44,598 nt of DNA from Marinifilaceae bacterium (GCA_016744515.1 JADGEF010000010.1:1-44598), one strand, 5' to 3'. Shown: positions 33,352 to 42,798, counted from the stretch's first letter. Numbers and translations: made by a program. Notes: generated from the letters alone by a model not told the origin.

Positions 33352-34605
33352 ATGTTTGATAGAGATAAATGGAACGAGATTTTCAGTACCATTAGAAAAA
33401 ATAAAACCCGAACCTTTCTTACTGGATTTTCTGTTGCTACAGGGATTTTTATGCTGATCTTTCTTTTGGGAGCTGGTAGAGGTCTGCGTAATGGCATGAT
33501 AGATGTTTTTGCTCAAGATGCTACGAATAGTATGCAAATATTTGGTGGGCGAACCACTAAGGCATATAAGGGAACTCCTAAAGGGAAACGTATTCAGATG
33601 GTTAATGAGGATGTACTTAATCTGAAAAAATCTATTGAGAAAATGGATGCCATTTCAGCTATGAGTTATATTCCAGGAGCAGAAGTCATATCCTACAAGA
33701 ATAATTACGGAAATTTTAATGTTTCCCCAATTCATGATACCTACAAAGAGATTAAAAATTTTGATATTTTAAAAGGACGCTTCCTTAATAAGAAAGATAT
33801 TTTAGATTATCGAAAGGTTGTTATCATTCAGGATGAAGTCGAAGATATCTTATTCCCAAAAGAAGAAGCATTAGGCAAATTTATAAACGTTAATAAAATC
33901 AAATTTAAGGTTGTTGGGGTATTTTCAAAGCAAGATTTTGATGAGAACTCTCGAGATATCTTTATTCCCATTACGGTAGCCCAAAAAATATTCAATAATA
34001 ACGATCACTTACGACGCATATCCTTTACACTAAATAATGTAACAGTTGCTCAAAGTAAAGACGTTGAGAAGCAAATTCTTTACAATATGGCAGCCAAACA
34101 CAATTTTAGTAGAGAAGATAAAAATGCACTTTGGATTCAGAACAATATTGAGAATTCGCAAGAGTTTAGCCGAATGTTTGATGGTATAGAAAAGTTCGTA
34201 TGGATCATAGGTGTTTTTACTATACTGCTAGGTGTAATAGGTGTTTTTAATATCATGATGATTGTTGTGAAAGAACGTACCAAAGAGATTGGTATTCGAA
34301 AAGCAATTGGAGCATCGCCTATTTCGGTAGTTTCTTTAGTTTTGATGGAGGCCATTTTTATTACAGCGGCTTCTGGATATGTTGGTTTAATAGCAGGAGT
34401 AGGCCTACTCGAAGCAATTTCGCAATTCGATATTATCGAAAAACTTTATCCTCCTGCAGCAATCTATTTTTTAGATCCTCAAGTTGACTTGGGTGTTGCT
34501 GTTGGTGCTACAATTGTACTTGTAATAACTGGTGCTTTGGCTGGGTTTTTCCCTGCACGACGAGCAGCTTCTATTCGACCTATTGAAGCTTTGAGAGATG
34601 AATAA
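33352..34605 (+). CDS. ABC transporter permease, FtsX/MacB family (first of two)
   Basis: The 417-residue inner-membrane permease has one N-terminal helix (about 20-40), a large periplasmic MacB-type domain (about 45-280) and three C-terminal helices (about 285-405). The motif VVKERTKEIGIRKAIGASPI marks the cytoplasmic coupling region, and FFPARRAASIRPIEALRDE is the typical end. It starts 26 bp after the ATPase gene. It is about as long as and clearly related to the next permease, so the pair probably forms a heterodimer. Confidence 0.92.
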   Translation: MFDRDKWNEIFSTIRKNKTRTFLTGFSVATGIFMLIFLLGAGRGLRNGMIDVFAQDATNSMQIFGGRTTKAYKGTPKGKRIQMVNEDVLNLKKSIEKMDAISAMSYIPGAEVISYKNNYGNFNVSPIHDTYKEIKNFDILKGRFLNKKDILDYRKVVIIQDEVEDILFPKEEALGKFINVNKIKFKVVGVFSKQDFDENSRDIFIPITVAQKIFNNNDHLRRISFTLNNVTVAQSKDVEKQILYNMAAKHNFSREDKNALWIQNNIENSQEFSRMFDGIEKFVWIIGVFTILLGVIGVFNIMMIVVKERTKEIGIRKAIGASPISVVSLVLMEAIFITAASGYVGLIAGVGLLEAISQFDIIEKLYPPAAIYFLDPQVDLGVAVGATIVLVITGALAGFFPARRAASIRPIEALRDE

Positions 34606-34689
34606 TTTCTTTTAAGTATAAGTAATTGAAAGGAATCTTAACTGATACGATGAATGTAGATAAGATCCAAAATCAAAAAAGACAAAAGA

Positions 34690-35940
34690 ATGTTCGATTT
34701 AGATAAATGGCAAGAAATTACGTCTGCCCTCAAAAAAAATAAATTAAGAACGGCTCTTACTGGTTCGGGGGTGATGTTCGGAATTCTAATTCTTGTTACT
34801 CTACTTGGATTGGGAAAAGGATTCCAAAACAACATTAAATCTTCTTTAGGGAATATGGCGACAAATTCGACCGTATTTTGGACCGATAAAACAACAAAAC
34901 CTTATGAAGGCCTAGCAAGAAATCGCAGATTTGATTTTACTAATGATGATTTGATTGCGATGAAACGTTCAATTCCAGCAATTGAGAATGTTGCCCCTGA
35001 TATTAACGGTTGGAGTGGAGGAGATACCTACAATACGTTCAGAAAAGATAAAAAAGGAAACTTTACAATTAAAGGAACTTCTCCTGAGATGAATAAGGTA
35101 ATTCCGGTGGAAGTTTGGAGTGGTCGTTTTATAAATGAAAACGACTTGAGAGAGATGAGAAAGGTCATTACGATTGGACCTAGAGTTGTAGAGTTAATGT
35201 TCGAAGATGATGAAGAACCACTTGGACAGTATTTAAAGATAAATGGTATTTTCTTTAAGGTTATAGGTACTGTAAAACCCTTAAGTCAGAATATGGGTAT
35301 GCGTGATGATCTTGTTCAGATGCCATATACAACACTTCAGAAAATTTATAATCGTGGTGATAAATATAATGTCTTTATGGCTACTGCGAAAGTTGGTGAA
35401 TCTGTAGACGAATTAGAAGATGATATAATAAGTTTATTAGCCCGACGTCATAAAATTCATCCCGATGATAAAGAGGCATTTGGACATTTTAATATTGCGA
35501 AGATATTCAATAAAATATTTGGACTTTTTAATAGTATCGGCTTTTTGTTTTGGGTAATTGGTTTTGGAGTATTAATTACCGGAATAATTGGCGTTAGTAA
35601 CATTATGCTAGTTGTTGTAAAGGAGAGAACACGTGAAATAGGTGTGAAACGTGCCTTAGGAGCCAAGCCTTTGGAAATTATTAACCAAATTGTTACCGAA
35701 GCTGTATTTCTTACAACCTTTTCTGGATTTTGGGGTTTAGTTCTAGGTGTTTTAATTGTTGAAGGGATTGGTAAGGCTACGGCTGGAAGTCCCAATCCTA
35801 TGATCTTAAATCCATATGTAGATATAAAAGTTGCTTTTATTGCTTTAGGTGTATTGGTTGTGTTTGGTTGTATTGCTGGACTTTTACCTGCACAAAAAGC
35901 TATTAAAATTAAACCTGTTGACGCTTTACGTTACGAATAA
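34690..35940 (+). CDS. ABC transporter permease, FtsX/MacB family (second of two)
   Basis: The 416-residue permease has the same layout as its neighbour. The N-terminus MFDLDKWQEITSALKKNKLR parallels MFDRDKWNEIFSTIRKNKTR in the first permease, and the coupling motif VVKERTREIGVKRALGAKPL is also shared. The end is LLPAQKAIKIKPVDALRYE. The two genes probably arose by tandem duplication. Confidence 0.92.
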   Translation: MFDLDKWQEITSALKKNKLRTALTGSGVMFGILILVTLLGLGKGFQNNIKSSLGNMATNSTVFWTDKTTKPYEGLARNRRFDFTNDDLIAMKRSIPAIENVAPDINGWSGGDTYNTFRKDKKGNFTIKGTSPEMNKVIPVEVWSGRFINENDLREMRKVITIGPRVVELMFEDDEEPLGQYLKINGIFFKVIGTVKPLSQNMGMRDDLVQMPYTTLQKIYNRGDKYNVFMATAKVGESVDELEDDIISLLARRHKIHPDDKEAFGHFNIAKIFNKIFGLFNSIGFLFWVIGFGVLITGIIGVSNIMLVVVKERTREIGVKRALGAKPLEIINQIVTEAVFLTTFSGFWGLVLGVLIVEGIGKATAGSPNPMILNPYVDIKVAFIALGVLVVFGCIAGLLPAQKAIKIKPVDALRYE

Positions 35941-35964
35941 TAACACTTGAAAATAACTATTGAT

Positions 35965-37128
35965 ATGAAAAAAGTTTTTAGAATTGTATTGATCGTACTC
36001 ATTATCGGTCTGTTTTTAGGAACCATTGCATTCCTTTATAATAAATCTAAAGAGAAGCCAGAGGTTTATGATACCAAATCTCCTGAGATTACAGATATCA
36101 TAAAGAAAACTGTAGCTACTGGATCTGTAATTCCTCGAAAGGAAATTAAGATTAAACCTCAAGGTGTGTCTGGTATTATTGAAACACTATTTGTTGAGGC
36201 TGGACAGATGTTGAAGAAAGGCGATAAGATTGCTAAGATTAAGATTATTCCAGATATGATTAGTCTGAATTCGGCAGAATCGCGAGTTGAGAGAGCCCAA
36301 ATCAATTTTGAAGATGCACAGATCAATTTCAATCGTGATAAATTGCTTTTTGAAAAGAAGGTGATCTCCGAATCTGATTTCCAAAAGCCTCGTTTAGCAT
36401 ACCGTAGTGCTCAAGAAGAGTTAAAATCAGCAAAAGATAATCTTCAGTTGATTAAAGAAGGGGTAACATCTAAGTCTGGTGCTGTAACAAATACAATTAT
36501 TCGTTCTACAATTGAAGGAATGATTCTTGATATTCCTGTAAAAGAAGGTTATTCGGTTATTCAGAGTAACACCTTTAACGAAGGAACAACTGTTGCAATT
36601 GTTGCTGATATGGGCGAAATGATTTTTCAAGGTAAAGTTGATGAAACTGAAGTAGGAAAAATTACGCAAGGCATGAATTTGAAACTGACTATTGGAGCTA
36701 TTGAGGATTTTAAATTTGATGCTCATTTAGAGTATATATCTCCTAAAGGGGTTGCCGAAAATGGTGCTATACAGTTTGAAATAAAAGCCGCAGTAAAATT
36801 GAATAAGGAACATTTTATTCGTTCGGGATACAGTGCCAATGCTGAGATTGTACTTGATAGAAGAGAAAAAGTTTTAGCTGTAAATGAGAGCTTACTGGAA
36901 TTTAGTAACGATTCTAGTTTTATTAATATTGAGACAGAACCTCAGGTTTTCGAAAAACGATTTGTGAAGACAGGTTTGTCTGATGGAATTAATATTGAAA
37001 TTCTTGAAGGCGTAAAAAAAGATGATAAGATAAAGGGCGAGAAAATGTCTAAGATTAAACTGATGAAGGAGAAAAAGAAAAAGAGAGACGAAGAGAAGAA
37101 GAGGAAGAAGAAAAAAACAAATAAGTAA
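35965..37128 (+). CDS. Efflux periplasmic adaptor subunit (MacA/HlyD type)
   Basis: This adaptor bridges the inner-membrane ABC complex and the TolC-like channel. ATG 35965 gives a membrane anchor MKKVFRIVLIVLIIGLFLGT; the frame also opens with TTG at 35947. A lipoyl/barrel-sandwich half (VSGIIETLFVEAGQMLKKGD) and a coiled-coil hairpin (about 95-165) follow, then the second lipoyl half (IRSTIEGMILDIPVKEGYSV). Beta-barrel and membrane-proximal domains come next. The last about 28 residues are an unusual lysine-rich tail (KEKKKKRDEEKKRKKKK). Confidence 0.9.
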   Translation: MKKVFRIVLIVLIIGLFLGTIAFLYNKSKEKPEVYDTKSPEITDIIKKTVATGSVIPRKEIKIKPQGVSGIIETLFVEAGQMLKKGDKIAKIKIIPDMISLNSAESRVERAQINFEDAQINFNRDKLLFEKKVISESDFQKPRLAYRSAQEELKSAKDNLQLIKEGVTSKSGAVTNTIIRSTIEGMILDIPVKEGYSVIQSNTFNEGTTVAIVADMGEMIFQGKVDETEVGKITQGMNLKLTIGAIEDFKFDAHLEYISPKGVAENGAIQFEIKAAVKLNKEHFIRSGYSANAEIVLDRREKVLAVNESLLEFSNDSSFINIETEPQVFEKRFVKTGLSDGINIEILEGVKKDDKIKGEKMSKIKLMKEKKKKRDEEKKRKKKKTNK

Positions 37129-37176
37129 ATTGTGAAATATTTTCATCAAAAAATGTAAACAAAAACTAAATATTAT

Positions 37177-38571
37177 ATGAAAAATATATTCTTAATCGTT
37201 CTTTTATTCTCTTTAGGTTTGGGTGTGCAAGCTCAGGAAAAATGGGATTTAAAGAAATGTGTTGATTATGCTAAGGAGCACAATATTACACTACAATTAA
37301 AGAAACTTGATGCAGAAGTTCAGGAGAATAATACAAGACAGTCAAAATTTAATCTTCTTCCCAGTTTAAATGGTAGATCCGATTATGGTTTTAATTATGG
37401 GCGTACATTGAATAGTTCAAATACCTATTCTGACCAAAATTCAGAAAGTGGCTCTTTGTCATTATCATCAAATGTGACTCTTTTTGAGGGGTTTAAAAAG
37501 ATGAATTCACTTAAGCAAAACGAATTGGATTTAAAAGCATCACTTCAGGATGTTGAGAAAGCAAAAGAGGATTTAGCTTTAAATATCACTTCTTACTATT
37601 TGGATATTCTATTTAAAAAAGAACTGTTACAAGTAGCTAAAGAACAATTAAAGGTCACTCAGTTGCAAATTGAAAGAACTGAAGTTTTAGTTGAGGCAGG
37701 AACAATACCAAAGGGTACTTTAATGGAGCAAAAAGCTCAGGCAGCTCAGGAAGATTTAACGGTTGTTAGTTCACAAAACAATCTGGATTTGAGTTTGCTG
37801 GATCTGGCTCAATTGCTCGATATGGAGCAGATTGAAGGTTTTGATATTTCTATTCCACAATTGCCTATTGTTAATGCTATTCATTCTATGATCGATCCTG
37901 AATCTGTATTTGCAAATTCTCTTAAGATTCGTCCTGGCATTATGGCTGCAAACCTTAGATTGGAGAGTTCAATGAAAGGTTTAAGTATTGCTAAAGGGGA
38001 TCTTACACCATCATTATCAATGTATGCTTCTTGGGGATCTTCTTATTCGAATGATAATCCTGAATTTGGAGATTTGTTAGATAATAATGGAGACCCAATT
38101 TTTGATGCTTTTGGTAATAAGAAAAGAACAATAATTCGATCTGAAATGAGACTTTCAGATCAGTTAGACAGTCGTGAACGAAAAGCTTTTGGGTTTCAGT
38201 TAAATATTCCAATTTTTAATGGAGGAACTGTAAATAGAAACATTAGTAATGCTAAGATCAATATTAGTCGTTCTCAGTTGAGTTTGGAAAACACAAAGAA
38301 CGTTCTTCGTAAAGAGATTCAGCAGGCACATGCTAATGCTTTAGCAGCAATGAAAAAGTATTTCTCAAGTGAAACTGCTGTTTCTTCAACTGAAGAAGCT
38401 TTCCGTTACACTGAGGAAAAGTTCAACCTAGGTTTAGTAAATTCAGTTGATTATAATCAAGCCAAAAATAACTTATTGAAATCAAAATCGAATTTACTAC
38501 AAGCCAAATACGAGTACATTTTTAGAACAAAAATCATAGACTTTTACAATGGAGTCGAGATCAGTTTATAG
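37177..38571 (+). CDS. TolC family outer-membrane efflux protein
   Basis: The 464-residue protein has a signal peptide (MKNIFLIVLLFSLGLGVQAQ) and the two-fold repeat of long helices and short strands of TolC: the first half begins WDLKKCVDYAKEHNITLQLK and the second KIRPGIMAANLRLESSMKGL. The final part (EEKFNLGLVNSVDYNQAKNN) is a typical TolC signature. It completes the tripartite exporter with the four genes upstream and is closed by a strong terminator. The substrate is unknown. Confidence 0.93.
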   Translation: MKNIFLIVLLFSLGLGVQAQEKWDLKKCVDYAKEHNITLQLKKLDAEVQENNTRQSKFNLLPSLNGRSDYGFNYGRTLNSSNTYSDQNSESGSLSLSSNVTLFEGFKKMNSLKQNELDLKASLQDVEKAKEDLALNITSYYLDILFKKELLQVAKEQLKVTQLQIERTEVLVEAGTIPKGTLMEQKAQAAQEDLTVVSSQNNLDLSLLDLAQLLDMEQIEGFDISIPQLPIVNAIHSMIDPESVFANSLKIRPGIMAANLRLESSMKGLSIAKGDLTPSLSMYASWGSSYSNDNPEFGDLLDNNGDPIFDAFGNKKRTIIRSEMRLSDQLDSRERKAFGFQLNIPIFNGGTVNRNISNAKINISRSQLSLENTKNVLRKEIQQAHANALAAMKKYFSSETAVSSTEEAFRYTEEKFNLGLVNSVDYNQAKNNLLKSKSNLLQAKYEYIFRTKIIDFYNGVEISL

Positions 38572-38594
38572 TCAAGTTTTCAAGTGAGTTTATA

Positions 38595-38633
38595 TACTCC
38601 GATTCGATTAATTTCGAATCGGAGTATTTTTTT
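38595..38633 (+). terminator. Terminator of the efflux operon
   Basis: The 13-bp arms TACTCCGATTCGA (38595-38607) and TCGAATCGGAGTA (38614-38626) are followed by seven T. Confidence 0.92.
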
Positions 38634-38689
38634 ATCTCAGCGAAAGCTAAGTCTGTGTAAAGGTTCTTTCTAATTCCCTTTTTATAACT

Positions 38690-38697
38690 TAAATTTG
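38690..38697 (+). promoter_or_regulatory. -7 promoter element upstream of tsaB
   Basis: TAAATTTG, followed by CG, matches TAnnTTTG exactly. The leader would be about 78 nt. Confidence 0.5.
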
Positions 38698-38781
38698 CGA
38701 TCTGTAAGTGTTTGTAACAATGATTGCCTTACATCATAAATAAAGAGAATCATTTAGATTCAATTATAACGACTCAAAATA

Positions 38782-39492
38782 ATGGCTTTAATACTAAATA
38801 TAGAAACATCTACCGCAGTTTGTTCGGTTTCATTAGGAAAGGATGGCGAGTTACTTACCTATAAAGAGAATAAAGAAGGTATGAATCATGCGACTCATCT
38901 AACTGTATTTATTGATAGTGTTCTAAAAGAAAACGGCTTGACACCAAACGATCTTGATGCGATTGCTGTAAGTATGGGGCCTGGTTCGTATACCGGTTTA
39001 CGTATTGGTGTGTCTACAGCAAAAGGTCTTTGTTATGGTAGTAATTTACCTTTAATAGCTGTTAGTACTTTACAGGCTATGACTGCTCCTTTGTTGAAGG
39101 ATAAAGCTATTACTTCTCAATTAGGAGATTCTGCGGCTAGTATCTTTTGTCCTATGATTGATGCACGACGAATGGAAGTTTACACTGCTTTTTATTCATT
39201 TAAAAATGAGGAGATCCGTAAGGTCTCTGCTGAAATTATAGATGAGGAATCTTTTGTCTCTGACTTAGCTAAAAGTGAGATTGTATTCTTCGGTGATGGC
39301 TCTTCAAAGTGCCAATCAAGCTTACAAAGCCCAAATGCTATTTTTGTTGATGATATTACGCCAACTGCTATTGGTATGATTGAATTATCTGAAGCAAAGT
39401 ATAAAGCAAAGGCATTTGAAGATGTAGCTTATTTTGAGCCGTTTTACCTAAAAGACTTTGTTGCAACCACTCCAAAGAAAAATATCTTTTAA
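38782..39492 (+). CDS. tsaB: tRNA threonylcarbamoyladenosine biosynthesis protein TsaB
   Basis: The 236-residue ASKHA-fold protein is the scaffold of the TsaBDE complex that makes t6A37 on ANN-decoding tRNAs. The signatures are LILNIETSTAVCSVSLGKDG (1-22), MNHATHLTVFIDSVL, and VSMGPGSYTGLRIGVSTAKG (about 67-86). As usual for TsaB it lacks the full metal site of TsaD. No tsaD or tsaE is in the window. It is followed by a DUF3108 gene after 66 bp. Confidence 0.93.
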   Translation: MALILNIETSTAVCSVSLGKDGELLTYKENKEGMNHATHLTVFIDSVLKENGLTPNDLDAIAVSMGPGSYTGLRIGVSTAKGLCYGSNLPLIAVSTLQAMTAPLLKDKAITSQLGDSAASIFCPMIDARRMEVYTAFYSFKNEEIRKVSAEIIDEESFVSDLAKSEIVFFGDGSSKCQSSLQSPNAIFVDDITPTAIGMIELSEAKYKAKAFEDVAYFEPFYLKDFVATTPKKNIF

Positions 39493-39558
39493 AAGCATTC
39501 GTTTTTCTGCATTGAAATAGCGATATTGAATAACTTATATTCTTTAAAGTGAAAGCCT

Positions 39559-40320
39559 ATGCGAAATATATTTACAATTCTTTTAATTGCTTGCTTCTTT
39601 TCACTTTCAGCATATGCTGAAGGTGGCACCACCCTTAAGAGAAAGACCGAATACCTTAAATATGTTATTCATTACGGATTTATCCGTGGAGGTAAAGCTA
39701 GCCTAAAGCTTAAGTCAGAACGATATAAAGGTCAAGATGTTTATCATTTAATTCTTAGTGGACGAACAACTGGCATTACAAATTCTCTGTTTGGTGTTAA
39801 GAATACTTATGAGAGTTTTGTTGATAAGGAAACCCTATTGCCCATAAAAGCAATTAGAAAAATAAAAGAGGGTTCTTATAAGCGATATAATGAACTTCTA
39901 TTTGATAGAGAAAAGAATAAGGTGTTTAGCAAACGTTCAGGGGAACATGACGTTGTTAAAGGTGTTCACGATATTCTTTCTGCCTTTTATTTTGCACGAA
40001 TGAAACTGTTTAATTCTGACTTGGTAAAAGGTCAGAATCTAAAAATTGATACTTATTTCTCAGATGAGCCATTTTTGTTACAGTTCAAATTCATGGGATA
40101 TGAAACTATCGATAGTAAGCTAGGAAAGATAAAGTGTTATAAGTTTATCCCAGTTGTAGAAACAGGTAGGGCTTTCAAGAATGAAGATGATATGCATATT
40201 TGGATATCTGCTGATCAGAATAAGGTTCCAGTTCGAGTACAGTTTGATCTCTTTATAGGATCATTACGTTGCGACTTAGTTAATTTTCCTCATATGACAG
40301 TTGATAGAAACGAGCAGTAG
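39559..40320 (+). CDS. DUF3108 domain-containing exported protein
   Basis: This 253-residue protein has a signal peptide (residues 1-20, ending LSAYA). A beta-rich DUF3108 body follows (KYVIHYGFIRGGKASLKLKS, then VYHLILSGRTTGITNSLFGV, then VPVRVQFDLFIGSLRCDL). Family members are periplasmic or outer-membrane-associated proteins of unknown function with a lipocalin-like look. Here the gene lies between tsaB and efp. Confidence 0.85.
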   Translation: MRNIFTILLIACFFSLSAYAEGGTTLKRKTEYLKYVIHYGFIRGGKASLKLKSERYKGQDVYHLILSGRTTGITNSLFGVKNTYESFVDKETLLPIKAIRKIKEGSYKRYNELLFDREKNKVFSKRSGEHDVVKGVHDILSAFYFARMKLFNSDLVKGQNLKIDTYFSDEPFLLQFKFMGYETIDSKLGKIKCYKFIPVVETGRAFKNEDDMHIWISADQNKVPVRVQFDLFIGSLRCDLVNFPHMTVDRNEQ

Positions 40321-40402
40321 CTTTTTAAGAGAACAATGACTCCACATTATTCGCAAAACGCACAATATCTGTATAATATTTCTCATTGAGGATAGTTTCT
40401 CT

Positions 40403-40410
40403 TACTTTTG
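40403..40410 (+). promoter_or_regulatory. -7 promoter element of efp
   Basis: TACTTTTG followed by CG is an exact TAnnTTTG match. The predicted start is about 40 nt before the ATG at 40455. Confidence 0.55.
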
Positions 40411-40454
40411 CGATGCAATAAAAATAGGCTAATTTTAAATTAATATATAACAAC

Positions 40455-41024
40455 ATGGCAAGTACTGCAGATTTTAAGAATGGTATGTGTATCCATTTTA
40501 AGACTGGTTTATATACGATTGTTCAATTCCAGCATGTTAAGCCTGGTAAAGGTCCAGCTTTCGTAAGAACTAAACTAAAGAATGTAAAGACAGGTAAAAT
40601 AATTGATAATACTTTTACTGCTGGTCTTAAAATTGATGTTGCTCGTATCGAGCGTCGTCCATACCAGTATCTTTACAAAGATGATATGGGTTTCAACTTA
40701 ATGCATACTGAAACTTACGAGCAAATAGCTTTAGAGGAAGATTTATTTAATCAACCAGACCTTTTGAAAGAAGGTGATCACGTTGAGGCTGTAATTCATG
40801 CCGATACTGAAACACCACTTTATGTAGAGCTTCCTATTCACGTTATTTTGAAGGTTACATACACTGAGCCTGGTCTTCGTGGTGATACGTCTTCAACAAA
40901 TTCTCTTAAAGCTGCTACTATCGAAACTGGAGCAACTATTATGGTTCCTCTTTTTGTTAATACCGATGATGTTATTAAGATTGATACACGTAACCGGGAA
41001 TATGTTGAGCGTGTGAAGCAATAA
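40455..41024 (+). CDS. efp: Elongation factor P
   Basis: The 189-residue, three-domain factor relieves ribosome stalling at polyproline stretches. The tip loop VKPGKGPAFVRTK carries Lys32 at the position that is modified in many bacteria. The KOW-like N domain, the OB domain (VEAVIHADTETPLYVELPIH) and the C-terminal domain (GDTSSTNSLKAATIETGATI) are all present. No EpmA or EarP-type modification gene is nearby. Confidence 0.96.
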   Translation: MASTADFKNGMCIHFKTGLYTIVQFQHVKPGKGPAFVRTKLKNVKTGKIIDNTFTAGLKIDVARIERRPYQYLYKDDMGFNLMHTETYEQIALEEDLFNQPDLLKEGDHVEAVIHADTETPLYVELPIHVILKVTYTEPGLRGDTSSTNSLKAATIETGATIMVPLFVNTDDVIKIDTRNREYVERVKQ

Positions 41025-41049
41025 GCTAAGCGATTTTAAATATTTAAAG

Positions 41050-41082
41050 AGGTTAATTCATTTTCATGAGTTAGCCTTTTTT
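41050..41082 (+). terminator. Terminator of efp
   Basis: The arms AGGTTAATTCAT (41050-41061) and ATGAGTTAGCCT (41066-41077) pair with two G-U wobbles and are followed by T. It overlaps the 3' end of the opposing pseudogene. Confidence 0.7.
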
Positions 41083-41331
41083 GATCTCAGCAAACCCTTA
41101 AGAGCTTCTTCGAGGTTTGTGTATTTAAATTTATAGTAATTCGAAGCGAGTTTCTCAGAAGAAACACGACTGCCTTTTAATACAAGATTAGACATTTCTC
41201 CGATGATAATTTTTAGCATAAAAGCTGGCATGTTGGGAAAGAAGAAAGGCTTATTAAGCATTTTAGCTAAAGTCTGAGTAAAGCTTTGTCTGAACATTTG
41301 GGGTAACAGCAGAATAGTTCCGAATGATGTA
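41064..41331 (-). pseudogene. 3' stump of a TIGR01777/YfcH-type NAD-dependent epimerase (SDR), frameshifted
   Basis: The 77-residue open frame matches only the C-terminal DUF1731 part of this SDR family (LAKMLNKPFFFPNMPAFMLK, then GEMSNLVLKGSRVSSEKLAS, then LEEALKGLL). Just upstream, in another frame, IIRNYSAVTPN matches the family's Y-N-A-V-x-P-N motif, which normally precedes that part directly. So there is a frameshift near 41295. The first about 200 residues, the Rossmann domain, are absent; a repeat tract lies there instead. Intact members have about 300 residues. The gene is dead. Confidence 0.75.
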
Positions 41332-41530
41332 CTATAAAAGGCTTGTGAAGTTCGCTGCAGTATGCAGGAAGGTTCTTAAGGATCTTAGTTTTGTTGCTGG
41401 CAAGCTGCAGCGAGCTTTCTAAGGGGTTTAGGATTGTTCCTGCAGCTTGCAGGAAGGTTTGTAAGAGGCTTACGACCGATGCTGCAGTGCGCACGGAGGA
41501 TATGCAGCATATTTGCTGTGAAGCTGACTG
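41332..41530. repeat. CTGCAG-phased degenerate repeat tract
   Basis: CTGCAG occurs at 41355, 41405, 41440 and 41482, and each is followed by a related segment. The clearest pair is TATGCAGGAAGGTTCTTAAG (from 41361) and CTTGCAGGAAGGTTTGTAAG (from 41446). GC content is higher than nearby. No reading frame here is credible. The tract replaces the missing 5' part of the epimerase pseudogene. Confidence 0.65.
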
Positions 41531-41592
41531 TTGGGTATTCGCATCATTCAAAAAAAAATAAACCTTCAGGTTTGGTTTCTATATGCTGTTTC

Positions 41593-42609
41593 TTACTTTT
41601 TTGGTCGTTTCGATTTATCGAAAAAGAAGTTGTCGAAAACGATTCGTTCTTCTTTCTTAAGTGCGAGAATAAGAATAGCACTTTTAAGGAAACCATATCC
41701 GTAACTATAGAGTTGAATAAAACTGGCAAGTATTGCTAATAATGAAATGGATAGACTCTTTGTTTTAATCATCGATTCTATGAATAAAACACTTGCTAAA
41801 AAAGCTAGCGGAAGTAAGAATATTGGGCTGATAGCTGCTGCCAAAATCACTAATAGTAAACTGCCAAGCAAAAATAAACTGGGGATAATATAAGTCAGCT
41901 TAAACCTATCGGGATACCATTTAATGAGAACTGAACGCATCACACCAAACTTATAGACTTGCTTGATGAATTTAGAGAAATCGATACGTCTCTTGTGAAA
42001 TACATAGGCATCTTCAATTAGTCCCACTCTAAAACCAGCATTCATTATACGGTAACTTAAATCAGGATCTTCGCCAGGAGTTACGTCAGTATAGCCGCCA
42101 ACTTTTTTGTAAACTTCTTGCTTAATCCCCATATTAAAGCTGCGAGGCTGGTATTGATCGAGCTTATTCTTTTTACCCCTTACGCCACCCGTTGTAATAA
42201 TAGAAGTCATGGCATAGTTAATGGCTTTTTGAACCTTACTAAAAGACTCATGAGCACTATCGGGTCCACCAAAAGCATCGAGAGGGCTTTGAGCCAAATA
42301 TTTTTCTACCTCATCAAAATATTGAGGAGGAATAATACAATCCGAATCGAAAAAAATCAAATAGTCGCCAGTAGCCATACCCATACCCACATTGCGACTA
42401 TCCCCAGGACCCGAATTAGCTTTGAAATGATATTTAATATCAAGCTCATTGGAATAACTTTTTACAATAGCAGAACAATCTTCCGTAGAACCATCCTCAA
42501 TCATGAGAATATCAAAATTCTGATAGGTTTGCTTAGCTAAGCTCTCGAGTAATTCCTTAGCTTCGTCAGGTCTATTGTAAATGGGAATAATGATTGAATA
42601 TTTAGGCAT
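41593..42609 (-). CDS. Family 2 glycosyltransferase
   Basis: This 338-residue GT-A fold enzyme transfers a sugar from a nucleotide donor to a lipid or glycan acceptor at the inner membrane. The N-terminus MPKYSIIIPIYNRPDEAKEL, the DxD metal motif at Asp88-Asp90 (FFDSDC), and VTPGEDPDLSYRIMNAGFRV (about 178-197, catalytic ED region) are visible. Two or three C-terminal helices (about 240-315) anchor it in the membrane. No other polysaccharide gene is adjacent, so the acceptor is unknown. Confidence 0.9.
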   Translation of the reverse strand: MPKYSIIIPIYNRPDEAKELLESLAKQTYQNFDILMIEDGSTEDCSAIVKSYSNELDIKYHFKANSGPGDSRNVGMGMATGDYLIFFDSDCIIPPQYFDEVEKYLAQSPLDAFGGPDSAHESFSKVQKAINYAMTSIITTGGVRGKKNKLDQYQPRSFNMGIKQEVYKKVGGYTDVTPGEDPDLSYRIMNAGFRVGLIEDAYVFHKRRIDFSKFIKQVYKFGVMRSVLIKWYPDRFKLTYIIPSLFLLGSLLLVILAAAISPIFLLPLAFLASVLFIESMIKTKSLSISLLAILASFIQLYSYGYGFLKSAILILALKKEERIVFDNFFFDKSKRPKK

Positions 42610-42766
42610 ACTATTCGATTCTATTGTTGAAAAGAGGCTCGTTTAATAAGCCCCTGTATCTCGTTATTGAATTTTCATGTCAAACTTAATAAATATGAAG
42701 GGTTTTATTGAAATAGATTCTCCTAAAAAACGTTCTTAACTGTGATAATGTCCATTGTTATATTCA

Positions 42767-42798
42767 TTTGCATGCATTTATTTAATAAGGTATCTTTG
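42767..42798 (+). promoter_or_regulatory. Full Bacteroidota promoter of the DEAD-box helicase
   Basis: TTTG (42767-42770), a 20-bp spacer, then TATCTTTG (42791-42798) match both consensus boxes with standard spacing. The start of transcription should be near 42805, leaving only about 20 nt before the TTG start codon. Confidence 0.8.

Noticed and set aside
41267-41551. Minus-strand ORF of 94 codons and the overlapping plus-strand ORF at 41434
   Set aside because: Both run through the degenerate CTGCAG repeats. The part near 41300 is the wrong frame of the epimerase stump.
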